This document shows, in pieces, positions 15,227-23,519 of a DNA stretch of 64,000 bases; within the stretch, counting starts at the first letter, position 1; the number at the start of each line of letters is the position of its first letter. The position numbers and the translations under genes are program-made. The notes beneath the pieces are model-generated. The model did not search any database. It saw only the letters and a program-made list of their open reading frames with translations, and was not told the origin of the DNA. The stretch spans positions 1-64,000 of the forward strand of contig PBIX01000040.1 in NCBI GenBank assembly GCA_002720975.1, written 5' to 3'. This DNA is from Planctomycetota bacterium (lineage in GTDB: Bacteria; Planctomycetota; UBA1135; GCA-002686595).

Positions 15227-16924
15227 CTAGTACTCCTCCCCTTCGGCATCACCCTCGCCGTCGTCGGCAGCGGGCGGCGGCGGACCGAATAGACATAGAT
15301 CCAGGGAGAACTGATCCCTATCGATGGACTCTTTCATGCGGCCACCGCTCTTGCCATCCCCCACGAGAGCCTCGCGCAGAGCACGCGTCATCTCCTGGAA
15401 CTGGCGGCTGGGAGAGTCGGTACCGGGCCGTATCATCCCGCGCACCATGAGCATCGGCCGCTCGGAGTTGCGCTCCACTCCCAGCTCGGGGTCGAACGTC
15501 CACTCACTGGTGAGCTCCGAGACCCAGAAGTCGCCGGGCAGGGAGTTGTCGAGCTGGCTCATCGCACGCGCGCCCTGTTCACCCAGACCCGCCACCCACT
15601 GAAGCTGTGAGGCAAGCACCCGCAGGGACTCGTTCTCCTCGATCAGCTGCTCGGCCTCGCGATGTATCCGGGTCTCCCGAGAGAGGCGGGACTGTAGCCC
15701 GGCGTTCTCGCTGTTGACCCTGTCAAGCTCATCGGCGAGGTGGACCGTCTTGAAGCCCAGGTAGCACACGGCCAGCAGCGCGGCGGCAATGAGCCAGATG
15801 GTCTCGCCCCAGAAGGCTCGCTTCTTGGCAAGGCTGGCGGGCAGGATCTCCAGACTGTAGGCCCCGGAATCGGAGCCCATGGTGGCCAGCCCCAGGGCCA
15901 CGACCGCCTCCAGCTTGAACTCTTCAAGCAGATCCGCACTGGCTGCATCCAGCTTGTCGGTCTCCACCATGCGGAAGGCGTCGAAGAGCTCCACGGTCAC
16001 GCCCATGCCCCCCGAAATGTACTGAGGCAGGCCGTCCAGGGCTGCGCCGCCCCCGCAGAGCATGACGCGATCCACCTTCAGGCCGCTGATCTTGACCTGG
16101 CTCTTGCAGAACAGGATGGCCGACTGAAGCAGGGAGAGGATCTGACCTGCGGCGCCCATGATGGCGCGGCTGGCCTTCTCGTGATTGGGGGTCGGGTGCG
16201 CGGCTCCGGAGCGCAAGCTTGCATACTTCAGCTTGAGCTTCTCGGCTTGTGCGGGGCCCACGTTGAAGCGCTGGGCCAGGGCCTGGTCGAAGAGCCGGCT
16301 GCCTCCGGAGAGATTGCGCGCGAACAGGAGGTCCGGCCCCCGGGCAATGACCACGTCGATGTTGTCGTGCCCGATGTTGGCCAAGAGAACGGTCTCATCC
16401 TCCACCACACCGAAGTGGGTCCAGGCGTTGTACAGGGCGATGGCGCTGGGGCTGAAGCTGTCCAGGTTCCCACCCGTCAGGTCCAGGCCCTCAAGGTGAT
16501 CGTCCAAGAGACCCTCGCGGGCCATGGCCAGCAGGACCACGTCCTCCCCCTCCACCTCGGGGAGCTCGGGCAGGAGGTTGAAGTCACTCGCCACCTCGGT
16601 GCCGGACTGATCACCAATCTCGGACACCTCAAACCGCATCAGGTTGCGTAGCTGCCAGTCGGGCACCCGCGGCACGCGGGTGTAGCGCACGTTGACATCG
16701 CGCCCGGTCAGCCCCACCCGTGCCGCCACGGGTTTGAAGCCCTGGGCCAGCTCCTCCCAACCGCTCAACAACCAGCTGGTATCCCCTTCAGTCGCACTGG
16801 AGCCCAGGGAGGGATTGCCACGGGCATTGAAGTCCGTGACATGGAAGGTGTTCCCCTTGTACTGACCGCACAGGGCAATGGCCGAACTGGCACCTACGTC
16901 GATACCTGTGGAGGTGCGCGCCAT
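15227..16924 (-). CDS. PilM-PilN fusion (GspL-like) secretion platform protein
   Basis: A 565-residue protein. Residues 1-345 form the actin-like PilM/GspL cytoplasmic domain: STGIDVGASSAIALCG at the start, LLANIGHDNIDVVIARG in the middle, and VDRVMLCGGGAALDGLPQYI, the phosphate-2-like glycine loop. A membrane helix follows near 368-388 (WLIAAALLAVCYLGF), then a coiled coil (residues 395-430) and a PilN-type periplasmic ferredoxin-like domain. A single chain therefore does the job of separate PilM and PilN, as in GspL. Its start overlaps the last base of the FHA gene and its stop lies 2 bp from pilO. The C-terminal tail is Pro/acid rich (GPPPPAADDGEGDAEGEEY). Confidence 0.8.
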   Translation of the reverse strand: MARTSTGIDVGASSAIALCGQYKGNTFHVTDFNARGNPSLGSSATEGDTSWLLSGWEELAQGFKPVAARVGLTGRDVNVRYTRVPRVPDWQLRNLMRFEVSEIGDQSGTEVASDFNLLPELPEVEGEDVVLLAMAREGLLDDHLEGLDLTGGNLDSFSPSAIALYNAWTHFGVVEDETVLLANIGHDNIDVVIARGPDLLFARNLSGGSRLFDQALAQRFNVGPAQAEKLKLKYASLRSGAAHPTPNHEKASRAIMGAAGQILSLLQSAILFCKSQVKISGLKVDRVMLCGGGAALDGLPQYISGGMGVTVELFDAFRMVETDKLDAASADLLEEFKLEAVVALGLATMGSDSGAYSLEILPASLAKKRAFWGETIWLIAAALLAVCYLGFKTVHLADELDRVNSENAGLQSRLSRETRIHREAEQLIEENESLRVLASQLQWVAGLGEQGARAMSQLDNSLPGDFWVSELTSEWTFDPELGVERNSERPMLMVRGMIRPGTDSPSRQFQEMTRALREALVGDGKSGGRMKESIDRDQFSLDLCLFGPPPPAADDGEGDAEGEEY

Positions 16925-19017
16925 TACTGATTCTCTCCGCTGCCGGGGGACACGTGATACTCCTCTTGGAGATAGGTTCGCATGCGCGCTGCCAACCCTT
17001 TGGCATCGCGACTCTCAAGAGTCTGGAGGATGGACTGCAAGCGCCGCACCTCCTGCCGGTCCAGATCGGTTTCCAGGGCTGCCAGATCCTCATCCACTCG
17101 AGACACCGTGGACCGTGCACCGGCCTCGACCTCCGAGCCGGTGTAGCGGGTGGCGATTTCACTGGCATGGTCGCGGCACTCCCGGTACAGGCCGGCCAGG
17201 CGGAAGAAACTCGCACGTTCGATCTGGCCCTCCAAAGAGCTCACCGCTTCAAAGCCCGTGCGCAGGAGGGTGGCACGCTGAGATTCGGCCCGCCTCACGA
17301 GATGATCCTCAAAGGGGTACCGGTCGAGAAGTTGCTGCCAGAGGTTGAGGCACTCGCCCAGGCGGCCCGCTCGCTCAGCCCCTTCCGCATCCGCAGCCAG
17401 GTTGATGGCAGCCGTGCGCTCCTCTTGGAAGCGCACCTGGATCAGGGGCATGGCGCCGCCGGACAACTCGACAATCATCTGAAATGCTCCCCCTTTGCTG
17501 AGACCGCGCACGTTGCAGGGCTTGCCCAGGGCAACGCGCAGTAGGTTGACGCCCTTGCCGATCACGAGGTCCGTCACGCCCTCCGCCGCAAAGTCCTCCT
17601 GCTGCAGGGCGTAGCCCCCCACACCCATGGTCGCCAGACCCCCTTCCAGTGCACTTGGTTCGGCAGTCCAGACGAGGACCGCCCCCTCGCCACCACTCGG
17701 ATCGAGCCGCACCCCGTTGGCCTCTTCCGTGAGTTGCAGATCGAGTGCAGCCTGAGCCGTGGTACCCGCAGGGCGAAGGTGCATCCCCGAGAGCAGGGTG
17801 GCATCCACCTTGAACAGACTCAGAGAGCGCCCCGCCTCGAAGAAACGGTACTCGTCAAATACGGCTCGGGGCTCACCGCCGGCACTCGCCACAAGGCTGG
17901 CATCATCGACGGAGACGCGCCCTGCATTGTCCGCATCCTCTCCCTCGCCGCTCCCGCCAACCGCGGCAGCCAGCAAGAGGCGTGCCCGGTCGTAGCCCTG
18001 GGGCACGGTCAGGGAGAAGGTCCGTTCGGAGAAGGCTGTGCTCTCGGAGATCGCATCGCCAAAGCTCGCACAGGGGGTGGGGTCTTGGGTCTGGGCGCCA
18101 CGGGCCAGTTCGATGCCCATGCGGAGGTGCGCTGCTCCGGAAACGCGCACGCGGGCAGTAGCCATGAGCTGCTGGCTGTGGCGCACGTCCACCCACGGGG
18201 AAGCATGCACGGCACTCTCCCCCGCAGCCAGGGAAACGGACAAGCCGAGCTCACCGGAATAGGCGGCGCGGGGGGAACGACCGAAGGCCGCTTCGCCCTC
18301 GTCCAGGGCTTCCCAATCACTGGGACCCTCAAAGGAGAAGCCGTCCTCCAAGAGGTTGCCGGCGAGGGGCGTCACAGGGCGACCGCCGGAGCTCTCCTCG
18401 CCGCCGCGATTCATGGCCCACCAGCCGGCAGCAGAGCCGGCGGCGAGAACAACCAGGACCAGAGCACCCACGGGTGACTTCTTCTTCGCCCGCGCCAGGT
18501 TCTCTGCGCTGATCGTGTGCTCTTCGCTTTCGGTCGGCGCGAGGGTGGGCGCAGGCACGGGTGTCGGTGTGGGAAGCGGCTCAACCCGAACCTGGGGAGC
18601 CTGCGCGGGAACGCTTCCTGGAACAGGGCGGGCGGGTTCCTCGAGGGTCAGTTCTTCAGAGTCGCCCGAGTCCCCCTCGAGCACAATGTCGTCCATCCCT
18701 CCGGAGCCATGGTCCTCCGCATCGACACGCGCGAGGGTGCAGTGGATTGTTCCGAAGGTCACCCGCTGTCCGATGTCGAGACGGGCCTCCAAGATCTTGG
18801 CGCTGCCGATGCGCGTCCCGTTGGTACTCCCCAGATCGCGCACGCTGACCCCTTGATCGTCCACACTCAAACGCGCATGGGCCCCTGACACGGAAGCGTC
18901 GGTCAGCTGCAGGGATGAACCCGACTTGCGACCTACGGTGAACCCGTCCCCTTCAATGGGGAAGGACTGACCCTCTAGGGCGCCGTTTTCGACGCGCAGG
19001 GAGTACCGGTGGGGCAT
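16924..19017 (-). CDS. FHA-domain membrane protein at the head of the secretion operon
   Basis: A 697-residue protein. Start taken at ATG 19017, directly before the FHA strand YSLRVENGALEG. ATGs at 19071 and 19131 are in frame and would add 18 or 38 Pro-rich residues, and no start has a clear Shine-Dalgarno. The FHA domain (residues about 5-98) has FTVGRKSGSSLQLTD, SGAHARL and the phosphothreonine-binding turn LGSTNGTRIG. An acidic and Pro-rich linker follows, then one membrane helix (about 182-200) and a large periplasmic part with two jelly-roll-like segments and a C-terminal coiled coil. FHA proteins dock onto phosphorylated partners; a Ser/Thr kinase lies at 22372. This is the first gene of the long operon, so it may couple secretion to phosphorylation. 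Confidence 0.72.
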   Translation of the reverse strand: MPHRYSLRVENGALEGQSFPIEGDGFTVGRKSGSSLQLTDASVSGAHARLSVDDQGVSVRDLGSTNGTRIGSAKILEARLDIGQRVTFGTIHCTLARVDAEDHGSGGMDDIVLEGDSGDSEELTLEEPARPVPGSVPAQAPQVRVEPLPTPTPVPAPTLAPTESEEHTISAENLARAKKKSPVGALVLVVLAAGSAAGWWAMNRGGEESSGGRPVTPLAGNLLEDGFSFEGPSDWEALDEGEAAFGRSPRAAYSGELGLSVSLAAGESAVHASPWVDVRHSQQLMATARVRVSGAAHLRMGIELARGAQTQDPTPCASFGDAISESTAFSERTFSLTVPQGYDRARLLLAAAVGGSGEGEDADNAGRVSVDDASLVASAGGEPRAVFDEYRFFEAGRSLSLFKVDATLLSGMHLRPAGTTAQAALDLQLTEEANGVRLDPSGGEGAVLVWTAEPSALEGGLATMGVGGYALQQEDFAAEGVTDLVIGKGVNLLRVALGKPCNVRGLSKGGAFQMIVELSGGAMPLIQVRFQEERTAAINLAADAEGAERAGRLGECLNLWQQLLDRYPFEDHLVRRAESQRATLLRTGFEAVSSLEGQIERASFFRLAGLYRECRDHASEIATRYTGSEVEAGARSTVSRVDEDLAALETDLDRQEVRRLQSILQTLESRDAKGLAARMRTYLQEEYHVSPGSGENQ

Positions 19018-19145
19018 GGGCGGCGGAGGGGAACGAATCGACTCCCACCGCCAGGCACCCCTGGGGGGCATGCTGACCGTGGAGGGCTGGGGAGATTGTG
19101 GAGTGGGGTCGGGCGTGGGGCCTATCCCCATCGGAGCGCCCAGTA

Positions 19146-19200
19146 ACCCTCCCCGTGCCCATGGAAAGGGCAATGGGAACGCATCGGGCGCGGGGAGGGT
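19146..19200. repeat. Inverted repeat between radC and the secretion operon
   Basis: Perfect 10-bp arms ACCCTCCCCG (19146-19155) and CGGGGAGGGT (19191-19200), with a second small dyad TGCCC/GGGCA nested at 19156-19172. The structure lies in the 251-bp gap upstream of the FHA gene and downstream of radC on the minus strand. No T-run follows on either strand, so it is not a standard terminator. It could be an attenuator, a rho-dependent stop aid or a protein site. Confidence 0.5.
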
Positions 19201-19268
19201 AGCGCAGAGTCGGGGCCCCGCAAAGGGACCTTTGGCCCTGGTTCTCCCTGCCCTGGCCCCCGGGCGGT

Positions 19269-19880
19269 TCAGAATCCCATGGATTCTCGCAATGAGACCC
19301 AACTCCCATGCCCCAAGACCACGTGATCCAGCAGGGGCACCCCCACCAGGCGGCCCACCTCCAGGAGTCGCCGGGTCACCTCTTTGTCCTCTGAGCTGGG
19401 CTCTGGGTCCCCTGAAGGGTGGTTGTGCGCCACGATCAGCGCCGCAGCACCACGCCTCAGGGCAGGAGCAAAGACTTCCCGGGGATGGACCAGGGAGGAG
19501 GTCAGGGTACCCAGGCTGACAATCTGCTGACCCTTCAGACGGTGCCTGGGATCCAAAAAAAGAGCGTGGAAGCTCTCCTGTTGCTCCCCGCGCAGTTCGG
19601 GCGCCAAGAGGCGGTAGACCGCCTCCGGCCGGGCGAGGTGGGGGCAAGGGTCCGGCCGATCCCGCTCGACCCAGCGACCCAGGGCAAAGGCCGCTTCCAG
19701 GCGTCCGGCCTGGCAAGGGGTCAAGGCATGCCCCTGGGTGAGTTCCTCCGGTGAAAGGCGAGAGAGACCGTGCAGACCATATGTGGTGAGCAACTCCCCA
19801 GCCGAATCCTCCCCCACGGCTCTACCTCCCAAGAGTCTGGTGAGGAGGGTCTTGGGCTCCGGGTCACGGGAAACAATCAC
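19269..19880 (-). CDS. radC: RadC-family JAB/MPN-domain protein
   Basis: A 203-residue RadC (UPF0758) protein, close to the usual ~225. The start is GTG 19880 (GTG ATT GTT); the longer frame to 20156 runs antisense through the small membrane peptide gene. The N-terminal helix-hairpin region covers residues 10-75 (LLTRLLGGRAVGEDSAGELL). The JAB metal site is intact: HNHPSGDPEPSSED near residues 150-163, with the upstream FHALFLDPRHRL strand. Despite the name, the family's role in DNA repair is unproven; the metal centre suggests a hydrolase. It is transcribed toward the secretion operon but separated by 251 bp. A 7-bp inverted repeat GATTCCC/GGGAATC at 19928-19977 lies in its upstream region and may be regulatory. 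Confidence 0.85.
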   Translation of the reverse strand: MIVSRDPEPKTLLTRLLGGRAVGEDSAGELLTTYGLHGLSRLSPEELTQGHALTPCQAGRLEAAFALGRWVERDRPDPCPHLARPEAVYRLLAPELRGEQQESFHALFLDPRHRLKGQQIVSLGTLTSSLVHPREVFAPALRRGAAALIVAHNHPSGDPEPSSEDKEVTRRLLEVGRLVGVPLLDHVVLGHGSWVSLRESMGF

Positions 19881-20047
19881 ACCCGGATAGACGCTTCTCC
19901 AGCCGTAATGGTGTCCGAGGGGACGCCGATTCCCAGAAACGGGAAGTCCTGGATTTACCTTTCGGATTCCGGGAATCAAATTTGGATATGCGGCCGAACT
20001 GGATTGGTGCGGGTCATTCGGCCTGCGAACGAAGCGAAGGAGGAAAC

Positions 20048-20185
20048 GTGAGCGTTCTTGCGACAACCCTAGGCGCGGCCCTCTTGGGGGTTTGGTTGGT
20101 GGAGTCCCTGATCTTCGCCTACTACTGGCGCGACTTGAAGCGAAGTGAGAATGCACGGCCCCTCAAGCCTGTCCCCATGGGATAG
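20048..20185 (+). CDS. Small 45-residue single-pass membrane peptide
   Basis: Unrecognised. GTG start at 20048 preceded by the best Shine-Dalgarno noted in the window, AGGAGG at 20038-20043. The product begins SVLATTLGAALLGVWLVESLIF, a single hydrophobic helix of about 20 residues, followed by AYYWRDLKRSENARP, a positively charged, presumably cytoplasmic tail. A strong intrinsic terminator follows 51 bp after the stop, so it is a complete monocistronic unit of about 250 bp. The frame is open upstream to 19982, but that part is not peptide-like and has no ribosome site. Composition is like that of small regulatory membrane peptides, but no family can be named. Confidence 0.55.
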   Translation: MSVLATTLGAALLGVWLVESLIFAYYWRDLKRSENARPLKPVPMG

Positions 20186-20236
20186 GCCTAAGGGTCGAAG
20201 GGGGGGCCTCCCCCACATTGGACGGGAGAGGCTGAC

Positions 20237-20284
20237 GAGCAGCCGCGCTTAGAGCACAGGCTCAAGGCGGCTGCTCTCTTTTGT
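20237..20284 (+). terminator. Intrinsic terminator after the small membrane peptide gene
   Basis: Perfect 10-bp stem GAGCAGCCGC (20237-20246) with GCGGCTGCTC (20267-20276), followed by the T-rich tail TCTTTTGT. The 20-nt loop contains a second perfect 4-bp hairpin (GAGC/GCTC, 20252-20263). It terminates the plus-strand peptide gene and sits just past the stop of the convergent peptidase gene. Confidence 0.85.
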
Positions 20285-20320
20285 CCCGACCCCCAGCCGG
20301 GCTCGGCCCGCCGAACCCCC

Positions 20321-21505
20321 TCAGCGGGGTGGAAACACATCTGCCAGCACAGAATCCAATTCCAGGCCCACGCGCGCCTTGAAGACTGCCCGCGGAGTAT
20401 CCCCCTTCGGACCGCACTCGATCATCTCCCGCAGCAAGGGGGCTCCGAAGTGGCTCTCCATGTGGGCCACGAACAGAAGCGACTGCGCGTAGGCGCGCTC
20501 GATGGCCTTGGGATCATCCCACTTGGCGAGCGAGCCCTTGAGTTGATCGAGAGGAAAGGGCCGTGCCGTGCCCATCGCCATCCTCGCGCGCTCCAGATCG
20601 CCAGCCGCTGGCCCCCGACGGCCTCGCTCCAGCCATTGGGCCAGGCCCTCGTTGAGCCAACCGGGGACCGCCCCCCCACCAGCCCCGTCTACGAATGCGT
20701 GCAGCAGCTCGTGGCGCAAGACGCTCACCACTCGCACCAGTTCCCGTGAGAGGTCCGTCAAGGGAACGCGAATCGTGCCGTCATACACGCCCCCGGCCCA
20801 AGCCCCCACCTGCGTCACCGCACTGAACCCCTCCTGTGTGTAGATCACCACACGAATGGGTTGACCGTGATCGGCGGGTCGCGTGCCGAACCACTCACCG
20901 TATTCCAGATAGGCATCTTCCAGGGCCATCACCAGGGTCTGCACGTCTGTGCGTACCTCCGTGCGATTCAAGTCGAAGGCCACCTCGAAGTGCAGAGTGT
21001 GCCGCGTGAAGAAACCCTCTTCGGCTTCCTCGCTGCGCCGGTATCGCTCAAGGAGGCCGGGCAGGTCGAGGCGCTCGGGATGCAGGTCCACGGCCTGCTG
21101 CAGAAGATCAATCGAGCGCGTGCGGTCCCAAGCATCTCCGTCGTGCAGAAACATCGCCCAACGCGCGTAGGTCTCCGCCAGGTTGTGGGCGTAGACCGCT
21201 TCATCCGGACGCGCCGTCAGACAAGCGGCGAAGTGCTCGGCAGCTTCTTCGAAAGCCTCCTTGTCCAGGGCGTCAATGCCCGCCTTGTTGCGCGCCGACC
21301 AAGGGGATGGTGCAAGCGATGGAGGGGTCTCCTGCGCCACAGATGTGGACTCAGGCGTGCTGGTTGGCGCCACCTGTTCGAGGCCATCTGGAACCTGGGT
21401 TCGGGCGGGACCTGATGGGGCACGAAAGCTCTCCAGGAATCGCCCCCCTATCAGGAGAACGGCCAACGCCAGCAGAGCCGCCGCGAGGGTGTAGCGGAAC
21501 CTCAT
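20321..21505 (-). CDS. Gluzincin (peptidase MA-like) metallopeptidase with TPR region, membrane anchored
   Basis: A 394-residue protein. It starts with an uncleaved signal anchor (FRYTLAAALLALAVLLIGGRFL). A Pro/Ser-rich linker and a TPR-like helical part follow (about residues 70-160, FEEAAEHFAACLTARPDEAV). The catalytic domain has the zinc motif HELLHAF (HExxH) and the downstream glutamate in GWLNEGLAQWLE, the gluzincin arrangement seen in peptidase MA family proteins. The chain faces the periplasm. Its ATG overlaps the stop of the YkgJ-type gene by 4 bp, and the kinase gene comes before that, so the three form an operon. The natural substrate is unknown. Confidence 0.8.
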   Translation of the reverse strand: MRFRYTLAAALLALAVLLIGGRFLESFRAPSGPARTQVPDGLEQVAPTSTPESTSVAQETPPSLAPSPWSARNKAGIDALDKEAFEEAAEHFAACLTARPDEAVYAHNLAETYARWAMFLHDGDAWDRTRSIDLLQQAVDLHPERLDLPGLLERYRRSEEAEEGFFTRHTLHFEVAFDLNRTEVRTDVQTLVMALEDAYLEYGEWFGTRPADHGQPIRVVIYTQEGFSAVTQVGAWAGGVYDGTIRVPLTDLSRELVRVVSVLRHELLHAFVDGAGGGAVPGWLNEGLAQWLERGRRGPAAGDLERARMAMGTARPFPLDQLKGSLAKWDDPKAIERAYAQSLLFVAHMESHFGAPLLREMIECGPKGDTPRAVFKARVGLELDSVLADVFPPR

Positions 21506-22365
21506 GCCCCGCCCTCCCCACCGCGCCCTATCCCCCGGGCACCAGCCATCGCTGGAAAGAGCCCATAGCTGGCCGGGTAGCCCAAGCTGGACTCCAACTC
21601 CCGCACCCGGCCCAGATAGGACTCGTGCAGTGCTTCCAGGTCCTCCTGTTTGGAGTCGTCACAGTAGTAGGTACGACACCCCAACGGACGCCCTTGGCGA
21701 GCCTGACAGCGACCGCCCACATGGTAGGGGCAGCGGCCAGGGGCCTCCGGCGCGGGGGCCCGGGGGTGACGATCCGCGGTGAAGTCGGTCTCCAGTCCCG
21801 TGGCGTAGAGGTCGTGGTCCGCTTCTTCGAAGCGACAGCACAGGCCGCTCATCTCGCACCGGGGTGAGAGCGCGTTCAACTCGACCTCCAGCTCCGCGTA
21901 GAGGGCTTCAAGTCCGGCGAAGGCACGCTGGCGCAGCTCTTCAGGCACGACCACGGCAATTCCGGGACACACGGTACGCGCACTCTCGAAACCGCTCGGG
22001 TCGCTGAGCACGCTGGGCCAGTAGGGGAACGTGCGACAGTGGACGGGTCGCTGCTCGTAGACGGTGCACTCGCGTGTGCCCTCAAGCAGGTCGCAGCGGC
22101 CCTGGTCGTCCCGCAGGGATGTGCGCAGGTGCCCACTCTTGGGGTCGGGGACCTGGCGCACGTGGCGAGCGGCAAATGCCGCGGGCTCCATGCCCAGAAC
22201 AGAAGCCAGAGCCTCGACCTCCCCGTCTTCAAGCCACACGTGCCCCTCGCCAAAGGTGCAGCAGCGGCCGGACCGCTGGCAGCCGAAGCGAAACGGTACG
22301 ACACCCTCCAGGCCCGGATCTGGAGCGACACGCTCACTCTTTGGATCCACTTGCGGGTGACTCAT
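21502..22365 (-). CDS. YkgJ-type cysteine-cluster protein (two cysteine clusters)
   Basis: A 287-residue cytoplasmic protein with metal-cluster cysteines arranged as in the YkgJ/CxxCxxCC family. The N-terminal half has FGCQRSGRCCTFGEGHVWL, then RCDLLEGTRECTVYEQRPVH and CRTFPYWP. The second half repeats the pattern: RCEMSGLCCRFEEADHDLYA, RCPYHVGGRCQARQGRPLGC and CRTYYCDD. This looks like an internal duplication of a zinc- or Fe-S-binding unit, whereas most family members have a single unit. The gene lies 6 bp after the kinase and overlaps the peptidase gene. No activity is established for the family. Confidence 0.75.
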   Translation of the reverse strand: MSHPQVDPKSERVAPDPGLEGVVPFRFGCQRSGRCCTFGEGHVWLEDGEVEALASVLGMEPAAFAARHVRQVPDPKSGHLRTSLRDDQGRCDLLEGTRECTVYEQRPVHCRTFPYWPSVLSDPSGFESARTVCPGIAVVVPEELRQRAFAGLEALYAELEVELNALSPRCEMSGLCCRFEEADHDLYATGLETDFTADRHPRAPAPEAPGRCPYHVGGRCQARQGRPLGCRTYYCDDSKQEDLEALHESYLGRVRELESSLGYPASYGLFPAMAGARGIGRGGEGGA

Positions 22366-22371
22366 CTCAGC

Positions 22372-23448
22372 CTAGCGCCCCGGGGGCCGACGCCGGCGGA
22401 TTCCGCTACGGGTCTTGCTCTTGCTCGGCTCGGGCGCCGTGAAATCGAGATCCTGAAAGCCCTTGAGCTGGCCGCGCACCTCGCTGAGGAACTCGTCCCA
22501 GGATTGAAAGCGCACGTCGGCATCCTTGGCCATCATCTTCTCGATGATGAAGTGCAGGTGTGGAGAGAAGGCCTTGCTCTTCAATTCTGGGCTCTTGAGG
22601 TTGTCCATCACGGCCATGCGCAGGGTGTCCTCGTCGCCGTCGCCCTCAAAGGGCAGGCGGCCCACGACCAACTGGAAGAGCGTCACTCCCAAGCTATAGA
22701 TGTCGCTACGGATGTCGGCGCCAGCACCTCCCTCAGCCTGGTTGGGATCCAGGTAGGCCACCGTGCCTACGGCAGAGTCCTCAGGATTGCGATCGTCGGA
22801 GCGGGTGCAGAAGCCCAAGTCGATGAGCTTCACCTCGCCCCCCGCCGCGAGCATGATGTTCCCCGGCTTGACGTCCCGATGCACCAGGTCCTTGGAGGCC
22901 ATGTACTCCAGGACCTCCGCCACCGAGAGGATGATCTTGAGCGCGGGCGGCTCCGAGAAGGCCGTGCCCTCATCGAGGATCTCGAGCAGGGTCTTGCCCT
23001 CGACGAGCTCCTGTCGGCAGAGGTAGGTCTCGCCGCTGCGATTGACCCCGTAGCCCCGGACCAGACCGGGGTGGTCCAACTTCTCCAACAGCCGTGCCTC
23101 TCGAATGAAGGAGTCCAGCTGGGTCTTGTCCTCGGTGCAGCGCCGATTCAGGACCTTCATGGCGATCACCCGCCCCCCCTTGCGCTCCTGGACCCGAAAC
23201 ACGTCTGCCGTTCCGCCCGATCCGAGGAGGCCCAGGACCTCTATCCCCGGGACCTCCGGCTGTTCCCCGGCACGTGTGCGCCGCAGCATCAGGACGCGCT
23301 CGGCCGCCCAACCCAGCCGGGCTTCCAGCAGGTCGTCTAGCGGCTCACCCTGCTTCAGGGGCGCGAGCAGAGGTTCGGCCGTCTCGCGGGAGAGATACCC
23401 CCGATGGACGAGGAGGGCCAGGAAGCGGGCATCGTTTGGGGGGCTCAT
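22372..23448 (-). CDS. Hanks-type Ser/Thr protein kinase (soluble)
   Basis: A 358-residue kinase. Residues 1-65 form a helical N-terminal region. The kinase domain starts at the glycine loop LLGSGGTADVF, followed by the VIAMKVL lysine, the catalytic loop HRDVKPGN (about residue 190) and IDLGFCT, in which DLG replaces the usual DFG. The activation loop ends in GTVAYLDPNQAEGG in place of the APE signature, and DIRSDIYSLGVTLFQLV follows. No membrane helix is seen, and the C-terminal tail is basic (KSKTRSGIRRRRPPGR). It leads an operon with the cysteine-cluster and peptidase genes and is divergent from the phosphoesterase (71-bp gap). Possible clients include the FHA protein at 16924; that link is inferred only from proximity. 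Confidence 0.9.
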   Translation of the reverse strand: MSPPNDARFLALLVHRGYLSRETAEPLLAPLKQGEPLDDLLEARLGWAAERVLMLRRTRAGEQPEVPGIEVLGLLGSGGTADVFRVQERKGGRVIAMKVLNRRCTEDKTQLDSFIREARLLEKLDHPGLVRGYGVNRSGETYLCRQELVEGKTLLEILDEGTAFSEPPALKIILSVAEVLEYMASKDLVHRDVKPGNIMLAAGGEVKLIDLGFCTRSDDRNPEDSAVGTVAYLDPNQAEGGAGADIRSDIYSLGVTLFQLVVGRLPFEGDGDEDTLRMAVMDNLKSPELKSKAFSPHLHFIIEKMMAKDADVRFQSWDEFLSEVRGQLKGFQDLDFTAPEPSKSKTRSGIRRRRPPGR

Positions 23449-23519
23449 ACGCGGCGGTGGTCGTTCAAGGTCAAGGAAGCAAGAGTGTAGCGCTCCCCTT
23501 GCATGCTACCGTAGCCAGC

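Noticed and set aside
19072-19716. Long N-terminal extension of the FHA protein
   Set aside because: It overlaps radC in another frame and is Pro/Gly/Arg low complexity without a signal. The FHA domain begins at ATG 19017.
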